64,000 nucleotides of DNA from Schaalia sp. ZJ405. GTDB lineage: Bacteria > Actinomycetota > Actinomycetes > Actinomycetales > Actinomycetaceae. Within the stretch, counting starts at the first letter, position 1, and each line of letters begins with the position of its first letter. The notes beneath the pieces are model-generated. The model saw only the letters and a list, made by a program, of their open reading frames with translations, had not been told where the DNA came from and did not search any database. The position numbers were made by a program, and so were the translations under genes. The DNA lies in the NCBI RefSeq assembly GCF_011038885.2, contig NZ_CP064952.1, positions 1,612,001 to 1,676,000 of the forward strand, given 5' to 3'. Positions 9,415-18,347 of the stretch are shown here, piece by piece.

Positions 9415-9989
9415 GTGTCCCTCCCTGTCCAGGTGTTCGAGATCCTCTGCTTACTGACAAACAAACCAACCGGTAGATTAACTAGCGGATTTTCCATCGT
9501 CAAATCACCTCTTCACCCTCAATGCGACAGTGATGTCACTGAGTGGACACTGATCTTTGCACCGGAGATTCGGCCAAAAGGCACAGAATTACTGAGATTC
9601 ATCAGATATTTTCGCCGCATTGACCACCATGTGACGAATCCTAATTTTTTTCCAACATGTAAGCCATCTCATAATGACGCTTTCGACGCAACAGCTCCGG
9701 GGTCCCACTCCCCGTAACCGCCCGTAACCACATCGCAGACTCTTGCACATCCGGGCACAATGCCACACGCAACACACGTGGTCATGCGAGAAAAGGTGCG
9801 CCACATCAACGTCGCCGAAAGAGGAATCTACCAGCTAAGTCCCGCAGACCCAGGGTGTTTCTCGCGGGCGGAACCGTGGACTAAACCCCCACATAAGCCC
9901 AGTTCACCAACAGAACCTGTCATAGTAGCCCTTTTTCTGACCCTTTGGATATTTTGGGCACGGAAGCTATGGGGATACCAAGACGGATG
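9415..9989. other. Long intergenic region upstream of pilus operon
   Basis: No credible gene is seen in 575 bases. It must contain the pilus operon promoter (minus strand), but I could not fix -35/-10 elements. A short direct repeat CCCGTAACC occurs twice near 9711-9728. The block near 9925-9960 resembles one at 11003-11043 next to the tRNA gene. Confidence 0.5.
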
Positions 9990-10484
9990 AGGGATCCAGC
10001 TTTGGGTTCTGAACACGTGTCCAGTCAGGTGTCCATTTTTACTAAACAAAGCCCGGTATCTCAGCGACTTCGCACACGAGCAAATACCACTTGTCGTTCG
10101 CGGCGTCGAATGGCAGTGCTGGCGATGTCATTCCACAACCTGGATTCCAGCACTCATCCACGTTGATGGGGCCACCGATACCGTTATCCGAACAGTATCC
10201 GGACTACATCTTGCCTACCCCCAAGAGTGCCTTGCCCTCTCTGGATCATCTCTGGCGCAGACGATCAAGACTCGCCACTCCAAGAGGGCGGATCCTACCT
10301 AAACCACGGATGTCCGAGCTGTGACGCCATCGCGGGAGCGTTCTTCCTGGATGAGGCCGTCACGGAAACTCTTGTCGACAACAAAGTGGGTGACCTGCCG
10401 TTAATCGCGACATTCAGGAGGCCGAATATCGAGTACATACTTCTCGCCGCCGATCAAGATCACTCGCACTGGTACGACGACTGA
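9990..10484 (+). pseudogene. Frameshifted zinc-ribbon-like gene remnant
   Basis: One plus frame from about 9990 reads ...ARYLSDFAHEQIPLVVRG then VEWQCWRCHSTTWIPALI and ends ...TIKTRHSKRADPT followed by a stop. The next frame takes over at about 10275 and reads GGSYLNHGCPSCDAIAGAFF, ending HSHWYDD. Joined, the two give a protein with a CWRC and a CPSC pair that looks like a small zinc-ribbon domain. No start codon with a ribosome site is visible, so both the 5' end and the reading frame are damaged. The family resembles uncharacterised proteins with a TRHSKT...NGCPHCDA signature; I do not know their role. Confidence 0.55.
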
Positions 10485-10574
10485 TTGTTTAATCGTCTTT
10501 AAGTGACTCCGCCCGTTCTGCCCGCGACTGCCTCTCCGAGCTCACGAGACCATCGATGCGAGCGAGCACCCACG

Positions 10575-10670
10575 TCACCTTCGACGGTAGACCTCGCGGC
10601 GGTGACCGACGGCGAGCACGAGGACGACGAGCATCCCGTCGTCGATCTCATAGACGATCCGGTAGGTCAT
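10575..10670 (-). pseudogene. Truncated RelE-type toxin remnant
   Basis: Directly after the antitoxin (ATGA overlap) a 31-codon frame encodes MTYRIVYEIDDGMLVVLVLA then VGHRREVYRRR. This matches only the C-terminal third of RelE/ParE-superfamily toxins (YRIVYEI...VLVL.VGHRR..YR). The first ~55 residues expected are absent, as after an internal in-frame deletion that joined the antitoxin stop to a late toxin codon. The peptide is unlikely to be an active ribonuclease. Confidence 0.75.
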
Positions 10671-10936
10671 GCGAGCCCGAACTCCGCCTTGACCTCATCC
10701 CAGGGAACAGTTCCATTCTCAGTGATCTCGGCGCGGGCGGCCTCCGCGGCCTCGATGTCTGCGAGGTCCTGTGCCCTCTCCATCAGAAGTTCAAGGTCCT
10801 CCGCATCGATGACCGCAGCAACTCGATGTCCCCTGCGCGTGAGGAAGACCGGGGTGTGTCGCACACGGGCGTCGTTGATGACATCGGCGAGCCGGCTGCG
10901 CGCATCAGTGACGCTCACATCGTTCATAACTTCCAT
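10667..10936 (-). CDS. Phd/YefM-family antitoxin (orphaned)
   Basis: The 89-aa protein MEVMNDVSVTDARSRLADVI shows the Phd/YefM pattern: an N-terminal beta-alpha DNA-binding part, a central FLTRRGHRVAAVIDAEDLELL block typical of the family, and an acidic C-terminal helix that would wrap the toxin. The start may be Met1 or Met4 (MNDVS). It is followed by a toxin gene reduced to its last third, so it would act only as an autoregulator or be decaying, unless it neutralises a related toxin elsewhere. Confidence 0.85.
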   Translation of the reverse strand: MEVMNDVSVTDARSRLADVINDARVRHTPVFLTRRGHRVAAVIDAEDLELLMERAQDLADIEAAEAARAEITENGTVPWDEVKAEFGLA

Positions 10937-11050
10937 TATGAACAGAAGACGCGAAGATGTACATCGAGTGGGTGAGATCGTGGGTTATTGGGGCTTATTG
11001 GGCAATAGTGCCCCTTTTCTGGCCCCTTGGGCCATTTTGGGCAAAACTAA

Positions 11051-11088
11051 GCCCGGAACATCAGCGAGTTTTCGTTGATATTCCGGGC
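11051..11088 (-). terminator. Stem-loop downstream of tRNA gene
   Basis: Arms GCCCGGAA and TTCCGGGC, extended by ATCA/TGAT after one unpaired base on each side, form a long hairpin ending seven bases past the tRNA 3' end in the direction of tRNA transcription; TTAGTTTT follows. Likely terminator. Confidence 0.75.
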
Positions 11089-11094
11089 TTTCTC

Positions 11095-11169
11095 GTAGCG
11101 GGGGCCAGATTTGAACTGACGACCTCCGGGTTATGAGCCCGGCGAGCTACCGAACTGCTCCACCCCGCG
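11095..11169 (-). tRNA. Initiator tRNA-Met (CAT anticodon)
   Basis: The minus strand folds as a tRNA: acceptor CGCGGGG paired with CCCCGC, D-arm with GAGCAGTTCGGTAGCTC, anticodon loop CTCATAA, and T-arm GTCAG-TTCAAAT-CTGGC. Three consecutive G-C pairs in the anticodon stem (GGG/CCC) and an unpaired first base C1 are the hallmarks of formyl-methionine initiator tRNA. The 3' CCA is not encoded. Confidence 0.92.
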
Positions 11170-11351
11170 TCGGTAAGACCAACATTAGCGATCCCACCCA
11201 CGCATCTCAAACCCTCAGACGGTGACTTTCCTCTCCACAACTCAACTTTCCGCAGAATTTCGCCAAAATCTCCCCTCCTTCCAGTGCAGCAGAGGATGCA
11301 CCGAGACCTATTGACCACATGACCCGTAAGCCCCCACCGAGGAAAAGACGC

Positions 11352-11391
11352 GCCCCGTCCTCGTTAATTTCTCAATGAACGAGGACGGGGC
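11352..11391 (-). terminator. Terminator of UPF0182 gene
   Basis: Fourteen-base perfect arms (GCCCCGTCCTCGTT and complement) with a 12-base loop lie 30 bases past the UPF0182 stop. The arms contain the recurring CGAGGACG octamer of this genome. Confidence 0.75.
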
Positions 11392-11420
11392 CGCACCTAT
11401 GACGCGAAGACGCCACAAAA

Positions 11421-14400
11421 CTAGCTGTCACCACCGGATGAGGCTGAGTCATCTTTCTTCTTCGACGAACTCGAACCTGACTCCGGGGTTCCAGACTCTG
11501 GAGTGCCGGCGGGCACCTGACCGAGTTCTTCCTGGGCCTTGAGCGCATCGGCGATCGCTTGATCAAGTTTCTCCTGGGCCTTCCCGTAGGCCGCCCAGTC
11601 GCCGGACACACGTGCGTCATTGCCTTCTTTGAGTGCCGCTGACGCATCCTGCAAAGCGGACGTCAGACGCTGCTGGGCGCTCTTCATTGCGGGCGGAGCA
11701 CCATCTCCGGCGTCGGAACCCTCATCTTGTTCTTCTTCACCTGCGACTGTCGCAGCCGCATCGCCACCGAAGGTCTGGTTGAGGGATTCCTCAAGTGTCG
11801 GAGCGAATCCCACCTGGCTACCAAACGCAGTGAGAACGGAACGCAGCACCGGATACGAGGCATTACCTGTGCCCTGAACATACACGGGCTGCACGTAGAG
11901 CAACCCGCCGCCGACCGGCAAGGTCAGGAGGTTCCCGCGGATGACCGTTGAATCTGCCAGGTTCAGCAGGTTGAGTTGCGATGCGATTTTCTCATTTGAG
12001 TCGTAGGCGTTTTGCACCTGACCTGGGCCGGGAACTGTTGTCGAGGACGGCAATGCCAGCAGGCGGAGCTTGCCGTACCCCTCGCGGACCTTTCCGGCCT
12101 CGTTCCCCGTCTCGGAGTCGACCGCGAGGAAGCCAGCCATCGCCTCGCGCTTAGACTCACCACCGGGAACAAACACGGATGTTAGTGAGAATTCCGCGGA
12201 TTCTTGCGTCGGCATCTGCATTGTCAGATAGTACGGAGGCTGCGCAACGGCTTTACGCGTCGTCACAGGGTTACCTTCCGCGTCCGTTGTCTGCGTGGTC
12301 GGTGCGGACACTGCTGTTGAGGTTTCCTCGGCGAGGCGCCACCGGTCACCACCGGCGTAGAAATCCGACGCATTCTTCACGTGGTAGCTGGTGAGCAGTT
12401 CACGTTGAACCTTGAAGAGGTCTTCCGGGTAGCGCAGGTGGCTCATGAGGTCACCGGAGATATTCGCAATCGGCTCAACCATGTTCGGGTAGATCTTCGT
12501 CCACGTGTTGAGGATCGGGTCATCCTGATCCCATGCGAAAAGACGCACTGACCCGTCGTAGGCGTCAACAATAGCCTTCACGGAGTTACGCATGTAGTTA
12601 ATCGTGTTGGCCTGAACGAACTCACCGACCGTTGACGTCTGGGAGTCAACCGTTGTTTCCTCCAGCGAGGTGTGCTGCGAGTACGGGTACTTATCCGTTG
12701 TTGTATACGCATCAACAACCCACACGAGACGCTTAGGCGTTGACGGGTCACCATCCATGTCCACGACCGCCGGGTAGGCATCCTGTTCAAGGGTCAAGTA
12801 GGGCGCAACCTTTGCCACGCGCAGCAAGGGATCACGGTCGTAGAGGATCTGCGATGCCTCGTTGGTTTGCGAGGAGAAGAAAATGTCTGTCGAACCGAAT
12901 TTGATCGAATAGATCAGCTTGTTCCAGACGTTACCGATCGACGGCCCGCCATTTCCGGAGAACGTTGTTGACACCTGGCCACCGGCGGCATTGTCATCCG
13001 GGTAGTCCAACTCTTGAGGATCCGCACCCTCGGGTGCGCCGACGATCGAGTACCTGGGGGCCTTCGGAGAGAAGTACACGCGTTCCTCATAGTCGCCCAT
13101 CTCACCGACCGAGGGCACGGACTGCTCCCAGTAGGCGGGCAGGCCACCTGATGTCACGGTGTTGCCGTACGCCGCGACAACACCGTAGCCGTGGGTGTAC
13201 ACGGTGTGCATGTTGACCCAGCTGCGCTGCTCGGATGACAGACCTGAGAGGTTGAGTTCACGCACCGCAATCACGGTGTCGCGCTGCTCATCCCCAACCG
13301 TGTAGCGGTCAACGGACATGCCGGACTCGAAACCGTAGTAGGGGCGCGACTGCTGGAGCTGCTGCACGGTCTTCGTGATGACTTGGGGGTCAAGCAGACG
13401 GATTTGCGAGGTCGATTCCGAATCCTCACGCAGCTGGCCAGCCTGCGCTGTTGTCTCAGCGTCGTAGTTGGTGTATTCCAAGTCATCGAGACCATAGGCT
13501 GCAAGGGTGGCATCGATGTTGCGTTGAATGTATTCGGACTCCAAGGCACGCTCGTTCGGGTTAACGCGGAACTGCTGGATCAGTGCCGGGTATGCCTGAC
13601 CAATGACGAGGGCAGAGAGAACTGTGACAACAACACCCACCGTTGGTAGACGCCATGTCCCACGGAAAGCCGCGATGACGAAAAGAACGGCAACGAAGAC
13701 GGAGATGACCGCAAGGATCGAGTGAGCGGGCAGCGTTGAGTGGATGTCGGTGTACAGGGCACCGTCAACGTTTCCGCCGCGCTTGTTTAAGAGTGCGTAG
13801 CGTCCCAGCCAGTAGTTCACCCCGATGAGCAGTGAACCAACAGCCGCGAGAATACCTGTTTGCAGACGAGCCGGCTTGGATGCGTGAGGCCGAGGAACCA
13901 GTCGAATTGTTCCGTAGAGGTAGTGCACCACGATCGAGGCGACGAGGCAAATGCCGACCGTCGTGAGGAAGAAAGAGACGAGGATTTGCAGCGCCGGAAG
14001 AGTGAAAACGAAGAATGCCAGATCGAAGCCGAAATATGGATCCGCCTGACCGAAGGGCGACTGGTTGATGAATTGAAGGAGTTCCTGCCAGTGCTCAGCC
14101 AGGTTGGACCCGTTGATAAAACCGAGGAATAGGGCAACGCCCCAGAAAGCAATGCGACGCACCGGCTCGAAGGCTTGCTGATACTCTCGCAAGTTCGCTG
14201 ACGCTGTGCCGCGGGTGGATGAATCGCGACGCTTGTACGCCCAGTTCATTGAGACCAGGGTGGACAGGGAAACGATGAGGAACCCAACGACGAACATCCC
14301 GATGTGGGCGCCCCACCGGGTGAGAATCACTCGGGTCGCTGACATCTGCTGGAACCACAGGATCTCGGTCCAGACGATTGAGGCGGCGTAGATCAATCCA

Positions 14401-14567
14401 ACAACCACTGCAAGTGCGATGACTGTCACGACCAGCGGATTAAGACCACGCTTGCCGAAGCCACCGCCTTTGCCCTTCTTGGGCATGCGAGGTGGCCGGC
14501 GTCCTCCGGTGGTCCCGTCGTTGCCCTGGGGCTCAGAGTTTTGTTGAAAAATCGGGAAAGTGCTCAC
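11421..14567 (-). CDS. UPF0182-family membrane protein (Rv3193c-like)
   Basis: The 1048-aa protein starts MSTFPIFQQNSEPQGN with a Gly/Lys/Arg-rich cytoplasmic tail. About seven membrane helices follow in the first ~330 residues, then a large extracytoplasmic domain, and a low-complexity Ser/Lys C-terminus (SSSSKKKDDSASSGGDS). Length and layout fit UPF0182 (COG1615), a conserved actinobacterial family of unknown function; DUF-type motifs such as RSWVNMHTVYTHGYG and YFSPKAPRYSIVG are visible. The next genes are orthologues of the M. tuberculosis Rv3193c-Rv3199c neighbours, supporting the call. Confidence 0.9.
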   Translation of the reverse strand: MSTFPIFQQNSEPQGNDGTTGGRRPPRMPKKGKGGGFGKRGLNPLVVTVIALAVVVGLIYAASIVWTEILWFQQMSATRVILTRWGAHIGMFVVGFLIVSLSTLVSMNWAYKRRDSSTRGTASANLREYQQAFEPVRRIAFWGVALFLGFINGSNLAEHWQELLQFINQSPFGQADPYFGFDLAFFVFTLPALQILVSFFLTTVGICLVASIVVHYLYGTIRLVPRPHASKPARLQTGILAAVGSLLIGVNYWLGRYALLNKRGGNVDGALYTDIHSTLPAHSILAVISVFVAVLFVIAAFRGTWRLPTVGVVVTVLSALVIGQAYPALIQQFRVNPNERALESEYIQRNIDATLAAYGLDDLEYTNYDAETTAQAGQLREDSESTSQIRLLDPQVITKTVQQLQQSRPYYGFESGMSVDRYTVGDEQRDTVIAVRELNLSGLSSEQRSWVNMHTVYTHGYGVVAAYGNTVTSGGLPAYWEQSVPSVGEMGDYEERVYFSPKAPRYSIVGAPEGADPQELDYPDDNAAGGQVSTTFSGNGGPSIGNVWNKLIYSIKFGSTDIFFSSQTNEASQILYDRDPLLRVAKVAPYLTLEQDAYPAVVDMDGDPSTPKRLVWVVDAYTTTDKYPYSQHTSLEETTVDSQTSTVGEFVQANTINYMRNSVKAIVDAYDGSVRLFAWDQDDPILNTWTKIYPNMVEPIANISGDLMSHLRYPEDLFKVQRELLTSYHVKNASDFYAGGDRWRLAEETSTAVSAPTTQTTDAEGNPVTTRKAVAQPPYYLTMQMPTQESAEFSLTSVFVPGGESKREAMAGFLAVDSETGNEAGKVREGYGKLRLLALPSSTTVPGPGQVQNAYDSNEKIASQLNLLNLADSTVIRGNLLTLPVGGGLLYVQPVYVQGTGNASYPVLRSVLTAFGSQVGFAPTLEESLNQTFGGDAAATVAGEEEQDEGSDAGDGAPPAMKSAQQRLTSALQDASAALKEGNDARVSGDWAAYGKAQEKLDQAIADALKAQEELGQVPAGTPESGTPESGSSSSKKKDDSASSGGDS

Positions 14568-14655
14568 TGCGTCGTCCTCTCTTTTGACGAATGAGGTCCT
14601 AGGATTCTATCGAATGAAGCTGGGAGTGCTCGCTGTCAACAGACTTCATGAGAAC

Positions 14656-15225
14656 ATGGACCACATGGAAAGCTCAGACATGCCCACCCCGGAGCAGATC
14701 GCATTGGCGAACGTTGTTGTCGACATCGAACGCACTGCCGCGCGCGTTGGGTGGGACCACGCCCCTTCTCTGTACGCCCTCGTTCCCACGAGCGAGCTGC
14801 TCAACCAGCCGGGGCTTCCTCCTGACATTGCCCAGCAGATCACCGCGTCATGGGACGGCTCGGCCACGCACCTCTCAGCCATCATTCAGGAGGATCTGGG
14901 CGAGGACGACCTCGAGGAAGTTCTTGGTCATCTTGCCTGGCCACAGCAAGTCGCCGGAGCTGCCCTCACCGTTGAACGCCTCGTTGTTCCCCCCGAGGTC
15001 GAAGACGCTGCACCCGAAGATCCCGAGGAAGCACTGAAGTTTATTTCGACGCATCCGTCGCGCACGGATGTACGTCTGGCAGTCGGGGTGCTTCGCACCG
15101 GTGAGTCCTGGTGTGCTCTGCGCACCCGTGCCTTCGATTCCGATGACAAGGTTGGTCAAGGGTCCGCCCTCGTCCCCAATCTTGTCCAGGCGCTGGCTCT
15201 GTCCCTCCAACCCGAGGAAAAGTAG
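14656..15225 (+). CDS. PPA1309-family protein
   Basis: Divergent from UPF0182. I place the start at the ATG at 14656 (MDHMESSDMPTPEQIALAN) because the alternative upstream starts would leave no promoter space; the exact codon is uncertain (14614 and 14665 are alternatives). The ~189-aa soluble, acidic protein shows the PPA1309 pattern: VVDIERTAARVGWDHAPSLY near the N-terminus, a WPQQVAGAALTVERLVVPP block, and DVRLAVGVLRTGESWCALR near the C-terminus. The family is restricted to Actinobacteria and has no known function, but is regularly found beside the UPF0182 and PDZ/Lon genes as here. Confidence 0.8.
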   Translation: MDHMESSDMPTPEQIALANVVVDIERTAARVGWDHAPSLYALVPTSELLNQPGLPPDIAQQITASWDGSATHLSAIIQEDLGEDDLEEVLGHLAWPQQVAGAALTVERLVVPPEVEDAAPEDPEEALKFISTHPSRTDVRLAVGVLRTGESWCALRTRAFDSDDKVGQGSALVPNLVQALALSLQPEEK

Positions 15226-15288
15226 CCTCCCAGGTTGCGGATTGCCCGGGTTGTAGGTTGCCCAGGTTGCGGATTGCCGCTTCAGCTA

Positions 15289-16566
15289 TCAGCCTGCCTG
15301 ACAGGTCGGAAGCGACTGCGTTTTCCCCTCTTTGATTGCGTTCACGGCGTTGAGCGCATCCTCAAGGGTTGAAACTTTGACAACGTTCAGCCCCTCGGGG
15401 ATATGACCAACCACCTCGTCACAGTTTGAGGCGGGTGCAAGGAACCACGTGGCGCCGTCGTTGACGGCTCCCCACATTTTCTGACGAATCCCCCCGATCG
15501 CCCCGACCTCGCCGTCGTAACTCATCGTGCCGGTTCCGGCAACCACCGCTCCGCCGGTCAAAGGTCCGGGGGTCAGTCGATCAATGATTCCCAGGCTGAA
15601 CATCAGGCCGGCAGAGGGGCCACCGACCTGTTCAAGATTAAAGGTGATATTCACCGGAAGTTTCATCTTCGGAACAAGGTAAATCCCCAGTTTCGACCCT
15701 CGTTCATCCTCACCGGCTTTTCCCGTCACAATGTCCAGACTCTTCGTCTCACCGCTGCGCTCAACAGTGAGTGTGACCGTTGAATTCACAGGGATCTCAC
15801 GCATGATGGCAAAAGGATCAGAAATGGACTCAATACTGTGGACAACACCGTCAGCGGTGGTGATCGATCGAAGAATATCCCCTTCGACAACCTTGCCTTT
15901 CGCATCCGCTCCCGGCACAACTCCCGCAACTGTCACCACCGCAGGAATCGACCACCCCAGCTGTTCGAGCGCCGCAACCTCCGACGTTGACTGAGAGGAC
16001 TCCATCGCAGCTTTCGCTCTTTCCTCCACCTGCTTTTGCGTTGTCGTCGGCGCATAAACCTCAGAGTATTTGCGGATCTCATTACGAGAATCGAGCTTCG
16101 CTCCAATAAGTTCTGCAAGAGTCAACCGATGCCCCGGACCCCCCGATTCCGAAACGGTAACCATTCGTAGTTCGCCGTCACCTTTTTCATCGGTGTGATC
16201 CAGTGACACGGCTTTGTGTGTTGTCGGATCCGTTCCCGTGATGTTAATGAACGGCGACCCGTCTAAGGAGCCGATGACATTAAATGTCGGTCCCGGCATG
16301 TGGACAACGTAGGGCATCGGCACAATGAAAAGAACTGCCCCGGCAATCACCCCGACAAGAGTTCCAATCACGATCTTCACTCTCAAGAGGTGCCGAAACC
16401 TTCCCCTGGCCCGAGAAGCTGAGTTTTCACCCTCGTCCTCGTTCCCCGAAGAGGGAACACGAGAAGAAGAGACACCGGTGTGTGTCCCGCTGGCTTGCTG
16501 GTTACTGTCCTTATCACGCACCCACACATTCTGACCCGTCCCGAGGAGAATGAGCGAACCGAGCAC
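15289..16566 (-). CDS. PDZ-domain Lon-like serine protease (Rv3194c-like)
   Basis: A membrane helix (IVIGTLVGVIAGAVLFIVPM, about residues 65-84) anchors the protein. A PDZ domain follows (VVPGADAKGKVVEGDILRSI), then a Lon-type proteolytic domain with the Ser-Lys dyad visible as GGPSAGLMFSLGI and GGIRQKMWGA. Such proteins (also called YlbL) cleave or control envelope proteins from the outer face of the membrane. The first ~13 residues before VWVRDKDSN are probably not translated; a GTG near 16520-16530 is a better start, but no clear ribosome site decides it. It runs towards the PPA1309 gene, convergent. Confidence 0.9.
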   Translation of the reverse strand: MLGSLILLGTGQNVWVRDKDSNQQASGTHTGVSSSRVPSSGNEDEGENSASRARGRFRHLLRVKIVIGTLVGVIAGAVLFIVPMPYVVHMPGPTFNVIGSLDGSPFINITGTDPTTHKAVSLDHTDEKGDGELRMVTVSESGGPGHRLTLAELIGAKLDSRNEIRKYSEVYAPTTTQKQVEERAKAAMESSQSTSEVAALEQLGWSIPAVVTVAGVVPGADAKGKVVEGDILRSITTADGVVHSIESISDPFAIMREIPVNSTVTLTVERSGETKSLDIVTGKAGEDERGSKLGIYLVPKMKLPVNITFNLEQVGGPSAGLMFSLGIIDRLTPGPLTGGAVVAGTGTMSYDGEVGAIGGIRQKMWGAVNDGATWFLAPASNCDEVVGHIPEGLNVVKVSTLEDALNAVNAIKEGKTQSLPTCQAG

Positions 16567-16653
16567 CCATTTTCAGGGTTTTCCTGTTTTGCTCTCAGCG
16601 CACTCTCACGTTTCTTCACGACGACACCGATCGTTCCTCGCTAGAGTCAAGGC

Positions 16654-18243
16654 ATGGAAGCGAACGATCCGTTCTCAGAGTTTCTCCGCCGCATGCTCGG
16701 TGACGAAGCAGCCGAGGAAGCCGCGCACGCACTTCAGGCGCAGGGTTTCGACCCCTCAACCTTTCCCGCAGAGTTTTCCGACCCGCAGAAATTCACCCAG
16801 GCTGTCTCTCAGTTTGAGTTCCTCATGAATTCCTCCAGCGGGCCCGTGAACTGGCGCATCGTTGAAGATACGGCCCGTCAGCAGGCCTTCCAGTCCGGTG
16901 ATCCCTCTCCCACGGCAGCGCAAGCTCAACGCGCACGCCAGGCAATGTCTGTTGCCGACCTGTGGCTTGATTCCGTGACCGAGTTCTCTCCCGGGGCCGT
17001 CGAACGCCACGTGTGGAGCCGCAACGAATGGATCGCCTCAACCCTGGACATGTGGAAACGCATCTGCGAACCCGTTGCCGCAAGCGTGTCGCGCGCCCTC
17101 GGGGCGGCCATGTCCAGTCAGCTCAGTGACCTCGGCATCGACACGTCTTCTTCGCCTCTGACGGGCAACGAGGACGAGGCCGGAATCCTTCACGAGGACG
17201 AGGGCCCACTATCAGACGGCCTGCGCAAGATGCTGAGCCAAACCCAATCAATGATTCCCCAGTTGTCAGCGGTGATGTTCGGTGCGCAGATCGGGAACGC
17301 TCTGGCGGCCCTGTCGAAAGATTCCCTGGGGTCTTTCGATGTTGGTCTGCCGCTGGTGGACAAGCCAGTCACTGCGCTCGTCGTTCATAACATCGAGGAA
17401 TTCTCCGACGGTGTGGACATTCCCTTTGAGGAGATTCAACAATTCGTTGCCGTCCGTGAAGCCGCGCATCGGCGACTCTTCACTTCGGTTCCCTGGCTTG
17501 CCCGCGACCTCATCCATGCCGTTGAGCGCTATTCCGGTGAAATTGCCATCGACATGACGGCGATCACCGATGCCGCTCAGGGCATCGATCTGTCCGATCC
17601 TCAGTCCTTCGAGGGAGCGCTCGCGGGTGGGATTTTTGAGATGAACGTTTCGCCGACGCAGGCAGCGACCCTCGAGCGACTTGAAACGCTTCTTGCGCTG
17701 GTTGAAGGCTGGGTTGAAGTCGTCACCGCTGCGGCCGTTGCCCCGTATTTGCCGCACGCAGATCAACTGCGTGAACTTGTTCGACGCCGGCGTGCCACGG
17801 GTGCCCCAGCCGAGGACATTCTTGGCCAGCTCATCGGTCTGCGGATGCGTCCACGCCGCGCTCGCGGCGCCGCGTCGATCTTCTCCCTGGTTCAGGCTGA
17901 CGGTGGCGCAGAAGCTCGCGAGGCTCTGTGGAGTCACCCCGATGTCATCCCCACGGCAACGGAGCTGGATACTCCCGACACCTTCCTGACCTTGCGTCGG
18001 GCCGCCAAGGATCAGGACGCCGACATTGATGCGGCTCTGAACTCTTTGCTTGACGGAACGATGGGCTGGGCTTCTGGATTGTCTCCCGAGGACGATCCGG
18101 AAAGGGAGACCCTCAAACGTGCGGGTTTCAGCGCCGGGGCCGGTACGTCGGGGGCCGAGGGCGAGGCCGCTGCCGGATCGGATTCGGAAAAATCTGAGAC
18201 TGCCTGGGATGAATCCGGTGACAACGATGGCTCGGAAGAGTAG
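16654..18243 (+). CDS. DUF2342 zinc-metalloprotease-like protein (Rv3195-like)
   Basis: The 529-aa protein MEANDPFSEFLRRMLGDEAA carries the DUF2342 signature. It has VREAAHRRLFTSVPWLARDL (a degenerate metallopeptidase-like E-x-x-H block), LALVEGWVEVVTAAAVAPYL, and RRRRATGAPAEDILGQLIGL. The family is annotated as zinc-dependent metalloprotease-like or hydrolase-like, without proven activity. A Gly/Ser/Glu-rich tail of ~60 residues ends it. It is divergent from the Lon/PDZ gene, in the same arrangement as Rv3194c/Rv3195. Confidence 0.85.
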   Translation: MEANDPFSEFLRRMLGDEAAEEAAHALQAQGFDPSTFPAEFSDPQKFTQAVSQFEFLMNSSSGPVNWRIVEDTARQQAFQSGDPSPTAAQAQRARQAMSVADLWLDSVTEFSPGAVERHVWSRNEWIASTLDMWKRICEPVAASVSRALGAAMSSQLSDLGIDTSSSPLTGNEDEAGILHEDEGPLSDGLRKMLSQTQSMIPQLSAVMFGAQIGNALAALSKDSLGSFDVGLPLVDKPVTALVVHNIEEFSDGVDIPFEEIQQFVAVREAAHRRLFTSVPWLARDLIHAVERYSGEIAIDMTAITDAAQGIDLSDPQSFEGALAGGIFEMNVSPTQAATLERLETLLALVEGWVEVVTAAAVAPYLPHADQLRELVRRRRATGAPAEDILGQLIGLRMRPRRARGAASIFSLVQADGGAEAREALWSHPDVIPTATELDTPDTFLTLRRAAKDQDADIDAALNSLLDGTMGWASGLSPEDDPERETLKRAGFSAGAGTSGAEGEAAAGSDSEKSETAWDESGDNDGSEE

Positions 18244-18347
18244 TCGCCGGGTCGGTATCTGAGTTATCCACAGGTTCACCGGACTCATTGAGAACTGATA
18301 TCAACCGAACCATACTGTGATCATTCACGGAAAGGATGGAGATCACG

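Noticed and set aside
17266..18288. 340-codon minus-strand frame
   Set aside because: Antisense shadow of the DUF2342 gene, with no ribosome site and Arg-rich, unlike a real protein.
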